In this document: positions 31,829 to 43,359 of the stretch, one piece after another
Position numbering within the stretch: the stretch's first letter is position 1
Layout: every line of letters starts with the position of its first letter
Source of the DNA: Hymenopus coronatus
Taxonomy: Eukaryota; Arthropoda; Insecta; Mantodea; Hymenopodidae
Direction: 5' to 3'
Length of the DNA: 64,000 nt
Assembly: GCA_030762935.1 (NCBI GenBank)
Contig: CM060900.1
Coordinates: 285,589,284 to 285,653,283 of the forward strand
The notes under the pieces: generated by a model
Database searches by the model: none
The model's input: only the letters and a program-made list of their open reading frames with translations
Told to the model about the DNA's origin: nothing
Made by a program: the position numbers and the translations under genes

Positions 31829-34029
31829 TTGCATTGTCTTGAGTAAACCAATAAAGATAAAACGAAACATCAATTCCAGTTTAAGAGAATTGAAGTTGTA
31901 TAAATCTGAAGTCAATAAATTTGAGTGTTAAAGTTATACTGTCCTCAAACGTACACCCGCTTACATTTTTATGAAAATGCTCAATTGATATTGTCAGCCG
32001 ATCAGTGTCCTTGAGCTCCTGCATCCCTGAATTGAATGAATCAGCCTTTACTAAAACCAGACTTTCTTTTATATACAATTCACGCTTATAACTCTAAATA
32101 TTGACAGAATAGTTTCATTACATGTTACTCCGTTATATATTAGAAATAAAGAAATGTAATGTGCTAAAGTGCTTCAATATCATATGAAAGGGCTGCGTCA
32201 TTTGACACTTCTGTAATGCACGAAGCAAACTATATACATAGATTCAATATTTCATTTGGTATGTCAATGTCTATTATTTAGTATCGCTATAACCTTTTTA
32301 GATGAATTTCGAAAAATCGACAGTGAATAGAGCAATTGGAGACGCATTCAATTCGAATTATATATTTTGTGATGGAAAGTTTGTAACTTAGCAAGTTTAC
32401 GCATTTTTAGAAGTATGCTGTTCACATGCACTCACTTGCACATTATACTTTGTCTAAAATTGCTTTTTAGTGTTTGGTCACCCTCAAATCGTATTTTCAT
32501 TGTAAAACAATGTTTATCACATTTACTTGTACAAATTCTCTTTTGTAGAAATAAAATCCCTAAATATATGAAGTTCTTATGTAATACAAAGTTTTTCTCA
32601 TAAAGCTAGCCAAGCACTTGTAAAGTTTTTGAAAAAAACATTATAAGTAAGTTAAGCTATTGCAGAATACTATACATTTAAGAACGTTTGAATTCTCTCC
32701 AGGGATTTCAAGATACCTGATTATATAAGTATCTTCTTTTTGCGAATTCACGCATACTTTTTCAGATGAAATCTAATCAAACATTTTTACTGCTGTCTTT
32801 CTCTAAATTCAGTTATCTGCTATCTGTATGTTCCACTTTTATTAATGGGCACTTGTATTAAGATAGGCTTTTACCGTAAGCTTGATCGGTTGTAGCATTT
32901 GTTGAAGGTGTTTTTGATTGGTCGAGTTAATTATAATTCACACTTCTGTTTAGAATGTGAGATAAAAATAAGACTGTTTGGGAGCTGAAGAAGCAGGTTA
33001 TTTCCTGTGTGAATTCTAGTAAACAGGAATTGCCCTCGAGATATTTATGACTTAGTCCAGTTCTTGTTTTTGCTCGTGTAAAGGTATATTTGCGCTCTCA
33101 TTCCTTATGGCATGCTCAACGTCTATTACCGAAAGTTAGAATATTAAATTGTCTGAATATACACGATAAAGTATTTAGATTCAAGTCCTTATTGCATGAC
33201 GTGCAATCGATAATTTAAAGCACTAATTATGCGAAGGAATAGGATGCTGAAAGTTTTATTTGTTTTATGGATTAAAAACATTAGTGGGATTATATATACA
33301 TAATATTTTTATTTACAAAATATTATCATTACATTCTTTCTCCATGTCCTTGTTCCTTCAAAAATGTTTCATTTGCATTAGTTAGACTAAGTAAATGTTT
33401 GCTTATAAATGTACCATCGTCTTTTAGCGCTTTTACATCTTCATTTTATGTAGATTTCAATTCAAAAGTCAAATGGATTCGATTTGAATGAATGCAATAA
33501 TGTGATATGATAGTACATTTTCTATACATTCACGATTAACGCGCTTCTGTCTTTTTGTGCACTTGCAGAATTTAGGGAGACTTTGGTGCACTATCTCCCA
33601 TTCTCGTAATATCATATATACAAAGTCATTAGGATCACTCCTGTTGAGAACCACTGGTGGCACATAATAAAGTGCTACATTAGAAGTATTTGTTTTGGAT
33701 ATGTAGAACTTGATGGATACGTTTTGTCGGTCTGCTGCGGGTTCCAGATTTCTCTATGTTTGCCTCTCGTTTAGTAATATTTCGCACGCGGTCTTCCAGC
33801 AATCTGAGCTTCCTGAGGTGATTAGCAAAAACTTATATTCGTCTTTTTTAAATTTATTCTCTGGAACATTAAAATTGTTGAAGATTAGTAAATGTTAGTA
33901 CTCCCTTGTAGCTCGAACACTGCAATGAAAATAAGGTTAGTTTCCTTCTTGATAGAATAACAACATACTGTACTCACATTGGTGATCGAGTCAACGTATT
34001 CATATTCGGAATGTCGTCATCTTCGTGTA

Positions 34030-34275
34030 CAGGGCCGCACCGTGACCGAGTGGATACACCACTCGCCTCTCACCTGGACGGCCCGGGTTCGATCCCAAGT
34101 GACCGCATGTGAGATTTGTGGTGGACAAAGCGGCGCTGGGGCAGGTTTTCTCCGGGTTCTCCGATTACCCTCGCCATTGCATTCCACCGGTTCTCCATCT
34201 TAATTCTTGTATCATCAGTGTCACTGCCTGAGGTGCCATAAGTAATTAAAGCGAGCGCTAAACACTACCAAAAAG
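34030..34275 (+). mobile_element. tRNA-derived SINE (family S2), plus orientation
   Basis: GGGCCGCACCGTGACCGAGT has an A box, followed by GGTTCGATCCC as B box. The body TGTGAGATTTGTGGTGGACA and the TTTTCTCCGGGTTCTCC block match the copy at 31574-31828. The head resembles a Ser-type tRNA. Confidence 0.78.
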
Positions 34276-35419
34276 AACTGCTTCGTGTACAGGACTGATG
34301 TTCCATGGCTTTGAAATGCATACATTCACCCCGCCAACGTCAGTCCTAGCAGATTTTATGAACTCTGGTGATACCGGGATTGTCTCTCGTACTCTGTAAA
34401 GGAGAATGTGAATTATTAACTTTTTCAAGAAATAAATGTGTGATCTGCTGGTCACTGGTCTTATTTTTGATTTGTAATTAGCTTTCTCTGATATGCCTTG
34501 ACCGATACACTTTGCAGGTTAAGTTGCAAATGAAGCATGATGTTATTCTATCACGCTCTGCGGGTTTTGAATAAATCACCACATGAGTGCGCCCGTTGCA
34601 TAGTTATGTATGATCTTCAATCTCATGTGCTGGTTTAAACATATCCATTACACCTGTGGTATTTGTATAATGAAGCTCTTATGTGTTCCGACCCCCAGAT
34701 ATATAAAAATGTATTTGAATTGGTCAACATTACGATACTCGTATACAGATGAAGTACCAATAATGGTAGAAAGCCGTGAATGTGCTATACTTACAATATA
34801 TCTCGATCGTAGACCGGGCAGTCATCGGTGCAGGGATTCCTTGAAGACATGTGATTATAGTAAAAAGCATATGTGCATGTAATCGTATGCATTCGTTCAT
34901 AGCACAATTCTTTATAAAAGTACGTACAATAATGCCATTCTTCAGCATGCTCTGTCCTGTAATCATCCACCATATCAAATGTTTTGACGTCTGCTTTCTT
35001 GAATGCTTTCACATCTGTCATATCAGATTAGTAGTGCTATAGTACAGATCTCCTGCTTATATAGCTGCTCATATCAAAACATGATTTTCAGTGTATACCT
35101 CAGGGATGGAATGCATGTATCTGATATTCTTTGCCTGGAGTGTCAGAGTGAGGATGTTTCTTTAACAGAAAGTTCTGAAGAGAGAGGGGGCATGTTATGT
35201 TCAAAATGTGTTTACCGTTGTCACCAGCATTCGTCATTGTCTTAAACTGGTCGGGTCACGCTTCGCTGTTGTAAGAGTACGTCTCAGTTTCCTTTGTGGT
35301 TTGTTAGCCAAGAGGTGTGCAGCCATGCGTACCTTTATTGATAGCAATAATGATAAGGTGTTTATTAATATTTCCCATTTAATGAAAATGTTCATTTATG
35401 CACAATCGTCAAATTATGT

Positions 35420-35940
35420 TTTGAGTGCTCCAGGTATATAGCTTGTATTTCAGTGCTGAAATTAGAGAATACTTATAAGTCAATTGTTTGCTGTCTTAGT
35501 ATTTTCAAGCAATGTTAGCTGATATTTTTGTTATTATATTTCTTTTTTTGAAGATATTTATTTATGAATAATCGTCAAGTTATGTAATGAGTGCTCAAGT
35601 TATAGCTTGTACTTCAGTGTTGAAATTAGAGCATACTGCTGAGTCAAGAAATGTTAGCTGTTGTTTTTGGTATGGTTCTTCCTTGTTGAAAATGTCCAAG
35701 TGATGAGTTCATCAAGTGATAGCCTATACTTCAGTGCTGAAATTAGAGGATACTGCTGAGTCACTAAGTCCAAGTGATTTCTCGCAATGTTAACAGTTGC
35801 TTTGGTATGGTATTCCCTTGTTGAAAATGTTCATATGATGAGTGCTTCAAGTTATATCTTATACTTAAGTGCTGAAATTAGAGGATAATGAAGTGTGAAG
35901 CTCTAGGATGTCTAAGTGATTTCAAAGCATTGTTAACGGT
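35420..35940. repeat. Tandem array, ~140-bp unit (right arm)
   Basis: Blocks such as TTCAGTGCTGAAATTAGAG recur at about 35440, 35615, 35735 and 35865; they are the complement of the left-arm units. Confidence 0.75.
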
Positions 35941-36179
35941 TATCTTCAGTATGTGACCGACATTTGCGTAAATAAAAGCATTTAAATAAGTCTTGTGATA
36001 GTTATACGAATAATATTGGAATCCACTAGGCGTATAATCAACAATGTAGTTGTCATACAGATGTAATTTCGTGAAGAATTTGTATCGCCCATTTCGCTAT
36101 TCCGTTTAAAATGGGGTTGTTATTTGCATTTTTAATTAAACTAAGGGCGCAATTGTAGTTCAAATTTATGGACTTAATT

Positions 36180-36900
36180 AATCGCGAATCTAATATTCCT
36201 ACTAAATAGGGGTTGGCAAAGGACAGAGAAAAGTCTTGTGGCGTTTTATTGTAACTTCAATTTTCTAAGTGTTATTACTATTTTAATTAGCGTAATTGTA
36301 ATTAAACTACTGAATAAATCAATAATGAATCTTATACTTGTGCTGGGTAGGGGATAATGAAGGAATACGAAAAGTGTTATGGTGTTTACTTGTAACCTCA
36401 ATTCTTTAGCCGTTATTGTCATTTAAACTGGCGTAGTTGTAATTTAAATGTCTTAAATTAATGACCGCGAATCTTATACTTGTGGTGCGTAGGGGATGAT
36501 AAAGGAAATAGAAAAGTATAATCATGTTTTATTGTAACTGTAATTCTCTGAGCGTTATTGGCATTTTAATTAGCGTATTTCTAATTAAACTTTCTTGAAT
36601 AAGGTATAACGCGGATCTTATACCTCTGCTAGGTGGGGGCTGATAAGGGGATAAGAAAAGTCTTGTAGGATGTTATTGTAACTTCAATTCTTTAAGCGTT
36701 TTTGACATTTTATTTAGCGTAATTGTAATTAAACGTTGTTTAATGGGGGATAACGCGAATCTAATAATCGTACTGGAGGAGTGGTGATAAATTAACAAGA
36801 AAAGCCTTATAGCGTTTTATTGTAACCCCAATTCTTTAAGCATTATTTCCATTTAAATCAGTGTAATTGTAATGGATAGGAGATTACAAGGGATTAAGAA
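36180..36900. repeat. Tandem array, ~144-bp unit (right arm)
   Basis: Blocks containing TTGTAACTTCAATTCTTTAAGC-like sequence recur at about 36250, 36395, 36535, 36680 and 36825; they are the complement of the left-arm units. Confidence 0.75.
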
Positions 36901-39413
36901 TGGGTTTTATCCATAGCGAGTGTTATAATTGTGTTCTAAATTGAATTATTTTGCGCTTGTTTAATTACACATAGCCGTAAAGTCACGTGATTGCAACCTC
37001 ACTGAAAGCTGATTGGAGGTCTCCAAGTAGGAGCCGATATTAACAATTATAAACATTTGGAGTTGTAATAATGTTGGCATTCACAGTGTTCGAGAGGTCA
37101 CATCATCAATTCCCTGTTGGGGTGCACTGTGCTCGTTTCATCATTAGCGCAACGTCTTGTTTGTTTGCAGTGTTTAGGACATATAAATATGCGAAATAAG
37201 TTCCAAGTCCTTATCTTTCATGTGCATGTATTCTATTTTAGGTATTGAAACAATCACGTCTACTCCTCTGGATGTACTGTTAGAAAGTTCCACATTCGGA
37301 AACCATATTACTTCGCCGCCACATTGGTTTTAATATGACGAATTAATAGCTGTTATAAAAGCAATTCTACCTAGACGCTTGCTATTCTCATTTCATGTGT
37401 TAGTATGGCATAATAAATCTTTAACATGTTCATCTATGTGAGTGTTATAGTTCCTTGCTAAAATATTACTGCAAGCACATATTCAAGCGATATCAAATAA
37501 GTTATAGCAAATATTCTACCCAGTAATTATATCGAGTTTTTTTATTTCACCATGATGGTTGAACTCTGTTTGTATATTCAGCTTCCTTGTAAAAAGTTAC
37601 ACCGTTTTGTCATGCAAATGAAATTTGTAGCTCTTGCACTACCAGAGCCAAAGAAATCTGACATATTTTTAATTAAAAGAGGTCATCGAATTGAAATCAT
37701 ATAGAATTTTGCATTTATGGTTAGATATTCAGATTCTTCTTGAAAAACAAGATCAATTTGATATTTAGATGAGCCTTCTAGCTCGAAATTAGCAAGGCGC
37801 GTTTGTTCACGTAGATGTGGTCAATCGATTAAATTAGATTTGGTTTGGGAATGTGAAAGATGGTTGTTCGAATGATTGACAGCCTGGCAAGGGAATCACT
37901 TTAGAGTAGTGGCTTGCAATGGAGGAGGGGCCTGCAGCTGGCAGCATCTACTTTGTTTGACATGTACTTAAAATCATTTTAGACAGGTGTGTTGGCAAAG
38001 CGGGACTGGGAGGTGCTCCGTGCAGATTTTTATGTTAATTGATGCATATTGTAAACACATGTTTTACAAGAGGTGGCATACGTTTGTCCTGAGTCTCTCC
38101 TTTTATCACTACTAATATGAATTATATAAAATAGGGCGCCCGTCACAGAGCCCTGCGGACACTATGCATAAATAATTTAAAATCAGAATAACTACCATTT
38201 ATATAGACAGACTGTTTACAAATATAAGGTTTAATTAAATTCAAGCTGTTCTTGTCAAAACCAAAAGGTTTCAATTTCTTGAACAATTTGTTGAGATAAA
38301 GTGGCAAAAGCTTTTGTTAAATCAAAAAATCTATTATGAACAAATCTCCTTCATCAAGACAGTTACAACATTTTGTTATAAATGCAATTAGAGCATCATA
38401 TGTGCAGCGCGAAGATCTGAAGCTAAATTAACAATTGATAAATAGCGAAATTTCTTCAAAATTGTGTGTGATTTCTTTGTTTAAAATAATGTCTATAATC
38501 TTTGACATAAACGGCAACATACCAATAGCCTATAGATTGAGCAATTATATGTAACCCCCTTTTTTAATTGGTAATTTTAAGAATGTCTAGAAAATTCACA
38601 TTAATCAATACAATTGTTAAGCAGACCAGTTAAAGGTTCCAAAATGAATTGCACTTTCAATTTTAATATTGTTTAATTCAAGCCATAAACATCCTGGAAT
38701 TCACTTTTTGTTAAGTTTTAAAATGGTAAGGTATAAATGCTCAACACTAACATGACTGAACCGGAAGGTTCTCGATGTTCGGGGTAACTTACCCTACAAA
38801 TTAAAAGCATGAAGCTTAACATTGAGGTAAACTTGAAATAATATCCTTAATTTTATCAATGAAAATGAATTAAAAAGAGTCTGGAAACAAATTATGGGGT
38901 ACCTTGTGAGCCCTTAAACTGCTTTTTAAAAATGTAATTAATACATCTAGTTTTATTCTCACCGTTATTGATTAAATTGAAATAGTATTTCGTATTAGTT
39001 GTTTTGAGAGTATATTTGTATTGTTTTTTGAGCACATTGTATGTGTGTTTAAACTGAGAGAACCGTAAATACTGACAGATTTTATAATAATAAACACATT
39101 TTTATTTTCAAATGTTCAATTCATCTGTATAGCATTTATTGTTCTCATTTCACCGTTTTGGTTACTCTGAGTTAAAGAAAAAGATCCATCGACAACATTT
39201 GAAACATTTGAAACACATTAAGTTAAGTTCAGGACATCTGCTATACAAATAAATCCAATTTGTGAATTTTAATTGTTTAATAAAATGACATCGATTATAA
39301 TCATTAGCTGTCCTTATAAAATCTGAATTGGTTTTAGAATTATCATCATTTTTGTGACTTTGCCAGGATTCAAATAAAATTGCATGATCGTAAGATAAAA
39401 CAGTATTAAATAC

Positions 39414-40030
39414 CTACGAGTAACATCTGTCACTATGGATAGATGTGATAATATTATCCAGACAAGTTCCAATAGAAGCCTTTAAGCCTGGTCTGGTAAC
39501 TTCGTTACCAGTTAAACGTAACCCAAAGTTGTTAAGTAGGTTATGAAATTCAATGTCATTTGAATCAGTAAGGGTATCAAAGTTAAAATCACCAGCCAAA
39601 ACCAGATGTACATTGGAATTACACATGTGATATACTAAGTTTAGAAATTCACAAAATCTACTAAAAATTCATCAATTTGTGCCCTTTTATTACCAGGCTT
39701 TCTATTAACTGTTATCCGAAATAGTTTGCAGGAAGCAGTAAAAGTAAACATATTTCAAACACAAAAGCTTAACATGTAACATTAGTGAGAGAACTTTTCA
39801 ATCCACAAAGTTCATGTTTAATAAAAATAGAAGACCCACCATGATTACCCTTTGATCTACAGTAATTATGAGACAAATAATAATCAGGTACTTAAATCAG
39901 GTTAATATCACCATAAGCTAACTAATGCTCTATAATAGAAACAATGTCTACCTTCAATTGATTGAGTAAACTTAACATATGATCAATTTTGTTGGATATG
40001 CACTGAGAATTCCAGTATAGCATATAATTG
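39414..40030 (-). pseudogene. Endonuclease domain of the CR1/Jockey-like element
   Basis: The start 'YWNSQCISNKIDHM' (about 40015-39975), 'HGGSSIFIKHE' (about 39840-39810) and 'LAGDFNFDTL' followed by 'LDNIIT' (39626-39414) are AP-endonuclease landmarks. Stops and frameshifts separate them. Confidence 0.7.
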
Positions 40031-40813
40031 CATTTTCACAAAGGGATTTAAAAGTAGACCAATTTGCATAACAAGTTATTAGGTCCCTTCCAATATGGCG
40101 GGTCTCTTCTGACAAAACTTAGTAACTAATGTACCAAGAGACTAGACTGCAATGTCTATTGCCTTATCTGTATTACTTGCGTCAATAGTAATCTTGAAAG
40201 ATGCATATGAATCAGGGTATTTAGATTTAAGGGGCTCGCAAGTAGCTTAAGGAACATTTTCTTTCACATAGTTTTCTAACTGCAGGGCTGCCATAGTTTG
40301 ACACAACCTTGAAACAAGAAGAAGGCATCTCTTGGGGACAGTTTTTAAACCAGAACCCTTGTTGAAATACTTAACACCCTCAATCACCTGTTTCTGTTGC
40401 TTCGCTTTATTATTTTTTTTAAACAGCGGACCAACTACCCTCTTTGACTGCTATGTTCGGTTCACCTTGTTTCATTCACTAGCACTTTCAACTTCAGTAA
40501 ACAGATTCACATTAACAGATTCGTTAACTCCTGCCATTTCTTTAATACTACTTAGCAGTTCTTCGTCTTTTTGTTAACTGGCGTACTGTTGTTGTCTGCA
40601 TTAACAGTAGGCACAGCGTATTGTTTCGTGAAATTTAATTGCTCCGTCAGTAAATTTACCTTTTCGCTCAGCTCAACTATAAATAGATCCTTTTGATGTA
40701 TTATATAGTTTGTAATACGTATGTCAGTTTATGGTCTGAATCAGCTATTTCACTAATAGCTTCGTAAAAGTTCACTTCCACATCGTTAGCATTTAGCTTT
40801 TACTGTAACACCG

Positions 40814-41038
40814 TCAATACTGTACTGTATTATCGTCCAGGGTTTTAATATTGCTTAATTTTGCACAACTGTTATGAAAATAATTTTCACAGACGCAACA
40901 TTTTAAGCCGCTAAAATCTTTGGCTTTGCATCGCTTGCTAGTAGCCGAGGCACCAGTTGTTCCTCCACTAATTAGGTTATGTACACAGACAAGAGCGAAT
41001 ACAAGGCACGTCCGTTTACTGCAACAGCTAGAACACAT
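40814..41038 (-). pseudogene. PHD-finger-like ORF1 fragment
   Basis: The 74-residue open stretch contains 'CSSC', then 'RCKAKDFSGLKCCVCENYF' and 'HNSCAKL', a Cys/His pattern like PHD-type ORF1 proteins of CR1/L2-like retrotransposons. It is immediately upstream (in element orientation) of endonuclease sequence. Only this part is readable. Confidence 0.55.
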
Positions 41039-41060
41039 TTGTTGGGACCTAAAATTGCAG

Positions 41061-42869
41061 GTTGTATGCGATAAATCGCACTAAACAATGCGTTGTCTTC
41101 AATTACATTTTTCAGTTTGATCTTTATTTCAGGTGGAATGCTCGTGGATTACTAGATACATCTTGACAGTACTTCTATATCCCTCATAGATTCAGTTTAG
41201 CTCTATACCTCTGGACTGTAACTTTGTGATATTTGTGGGTAACTTTTTTTAACTAATTGGAATAAAAAATATGTTTCTGTGAAGCTGTTTTGTTACTAGA
41301 CGTTTGAGAGTATGTATACTAGAACTGCCATCGGTTTCTAAATGAGTACACGAATAAGCACACTGCTAGAAAACTTACTATGGTTGTAAAACAAATTAAT
41401 TGCTCACATTTGAGTAGAACAAAGATTTATTCGAACGTCATTCTTCCTACCTTCATAGTGAGTGATAGCCGCTTTGTAGTAATGGGTTTCACTGTATGTT
41501 GAGCTTTGCTCGTGCAAGTAACGCCGCATGGTATTGCCAAGTCTGGCCGCTCTTACTCTGCATAAGGAAATTGGTACGAACCTCCCAGTGTTGTAATTAG
41601 TTTGAATTAATAACAGGACTATGTTCTGATGACAAATTAAGATGAAAACAAAGGGGCCTCTCTGTGTTCATTTGAGTTACATTGTATTTTAAAATAGGAT
41701 CTTGATACTATTAACATACTATTAATAATAATTGCTCAGGGCGATTAATAGTTTTTAGATAAATTGATGAATAAATGAAAATTTAAAATGTTGCGAATTC
41801 CTCATATAAACCAAAATCCTTATTAACTACAGCTGTAATTAAAGATATGTTTAAAGTTTAATTTGATATAACTATTCCACTCCACACAAAAACAAAATCA
41901 ACCTTAAAAGAAATTGTCTATTGTGTATAGAAATGTCAATATTTTGTAGTGTATCAAGGATAATATATAAGTTTTCTTTAAAAGACGAAAAATATGTAGA
42001 GGTTTTCAGGCATTCAACAGATGTGTAGCATACGGCAAAGAACTCGCTGCGCAATATTGCCAGGAAGGGAGGGTCCTGCTAAGTTTAGAGATGACGAAAA
42101 TTAAATTATCTTTCCCCACAACAATAAAATTTGCAGTAAAACTGCCTGCAACTTTAACGGAGTATCTGATATACATTATTTTATATAGGATGGATTGCCA
42201 TAGGAGCATTCTTAAACTGACGCATAAAGACGGTGTTGTCAAATCTCATAGCAACACTAACGCTAGCACAGAGCACAATTCATAAATTATCTCATAAATT
42301 AATATATTAAGCGAGTATATTTGTAAAAGAACAACATTTAACAACTCCAGTTAAAATCATTCTTTACCGTCACAATTTCAGCTTAATTAAACACTATAAT
42401 GCATTAAGTATCTCCTCATGTAGTCAACCAAAGACCTGTTCATGTACTATTAGATTCAAAACATTTTGGAGAATTCACATGTACTAGATAAAACAAATAG
42501 GTATATCTACTAGACATTATTTATTACAATGGTAATAAGATTAAATGACATACAACAAGACGCTATTCTGAAACATCATTTAAAGTAATTTTAGTTGTCT
42601 TTATTTGTAATATTAGAATAGAATACTCTACTTAGTTCAGGGCCTTTTGAAACAGTGGAAGGGAGAGTTAACGAGGTCAGTTGGGTGTACCGGAGAGTAA
42701 CACAAAGTGCCGACACACGTAATCGAGCTGGGCACGTGCAACCTGTTTCATTACTTTGAGCTTCCCGCTGTCTCAAAATACTGTGACCAAATAATATAAC
42801 CGAATTTTAATAAGTTAATTACATTAGAATAATATCTTATTTACTTAGTGAATTTAAATAAATTGGGTG
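41061..42869. other. AT-rich spacer, nothing recognised
   Basis: No gene, SINE or array is recognised here. Short open frames lack any family resemblance. The segment 42650-42780 is less AT-rich than its surroundings but matches nothing I know. Confidence 0.5.
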
Positions 42870-43146
42870 TTATGTATAGACGCACTTTACCCGTTGCTGT
42901 TCTTAGCGTCCCATTTTATATTGAGATTGAAACACCGCTCCTTTTGACTCAGAGGCCTGTTTATGGGGCTTGAGGTTCTTTTACGTGCCGTAAAACTACG
43001 ACAAGGGATTAACGGCTTCATTTCCCTTCCGAAGGAAGCCATGCTAAGGATTTTTACTCCCGAAAAAAATTCATCGACCTCCATCGGCTTTGAACCCACA
43101 ACAGTATTCACCAGTGCTATAGCATGTTACCCTTATACCACGGAGG
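42870..43146 (-). mobile_element. tRNA-derived SINE (family S1), full length, minus orientation
   Basis: On the minus strand the head (43146-43078) begins CCTCC and ends GGAGG, a 5-bp acceptor-like stem. It has A-box-like GTGGTATAAGGG and B-box GGGTTCAAAGCC. The body (CTTCCTTCGGAAGGGAA, TTACGGCACGTAAAAGAACC) and the tail match the copy in the Tx1-like element. Confidence 0.75.
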
Positions 43147-43254
43147 ACGACTCAGTGAGGGGAGGATGTTTCCCCAGTTAGATTAGGTGTTTTGTTATAT
43201 GTGTTCAGAAACGGAATAAGCAGATCTCTAGCAATTATAAAGGGGACCAAACAG

Positions 43255-43297
43255 TACTTAGAGCAGTAATTCATATTCCTTATAATTGCTCTAAGTA
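43255..43297. repeat. Hairpin, 11-bp perfect core stem
   Basis: TACTTAGAGCA (43255-43265) and TGCTCTAAGTA (43287-43297) form a stem with further partial pairing (AATT) inside. Function unknown. Confidence 0.6.
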
Positions 43298-43359
43298 TGG
43301 AGGTTATATCTCCCACAGCTGTAGGGGAGTTCTTGGAAGATATGACATCTTCCATTTCG

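Larger units (their letters stand above)
28861..35349. other. Spacer of the inverted duplication: mostly non-coding, with SINEs and small repeats
   Basis: No gene is supported in this 6.5 kb. It holds a ~320-bp tandem duplication (29690-30310), a CTG/AAT microsatellite (30499-30546), one tRNA-like SINE remnant (30985-31108) and two copies of another SINE (31574-31828 and 34030-34275). The rest is AT-rich sequence in which I recognise nothing. Confidence 0.55.
35350..38340 (-). repeat. Right arm of large imperfect inverted duplication
   Basis: It is the reverse complement partner of 25879-28860, with the same order of components: inner ~140-bp array (35420-35940), ~143-bp array (36180-36900), unique arm sequence, and the outer RT fragment. 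Beyond 38340 the right side continues into a longer non-LTR element, which the left side lacks. Confidence 0.8.
38041..41060 (-). mobile_element. CR1/Jockey-like non-LTR retrotransposon remnant
   Basis: On the minus strand a PHD-like ORF1 fragment (41038-40814), an endonuclease (about 40030-39414) and an RT remnant (about 38990-38050) occur in the canonical order. All are heavily mutated. Its RT end is included in the inverted duplication arm. The clade call rests on the PHD-type ORF1 and endonuclease style and is tentative. Confidence 0.65.

Noticed and set aside
34030..34110. tRNA gene (Ser-like)
   Set aside because: This is the head of a SINE with a second copy in the window; it has no separate 3' end.
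25879..38340. Terminal inverted repeat DNA transposon with a transposase
   Set aside because: No transposase is recognisable in the spacer and both outer ends consist of the same retrotransposon fragment, which favours a segmental inverted duplication. Not fully excluded.
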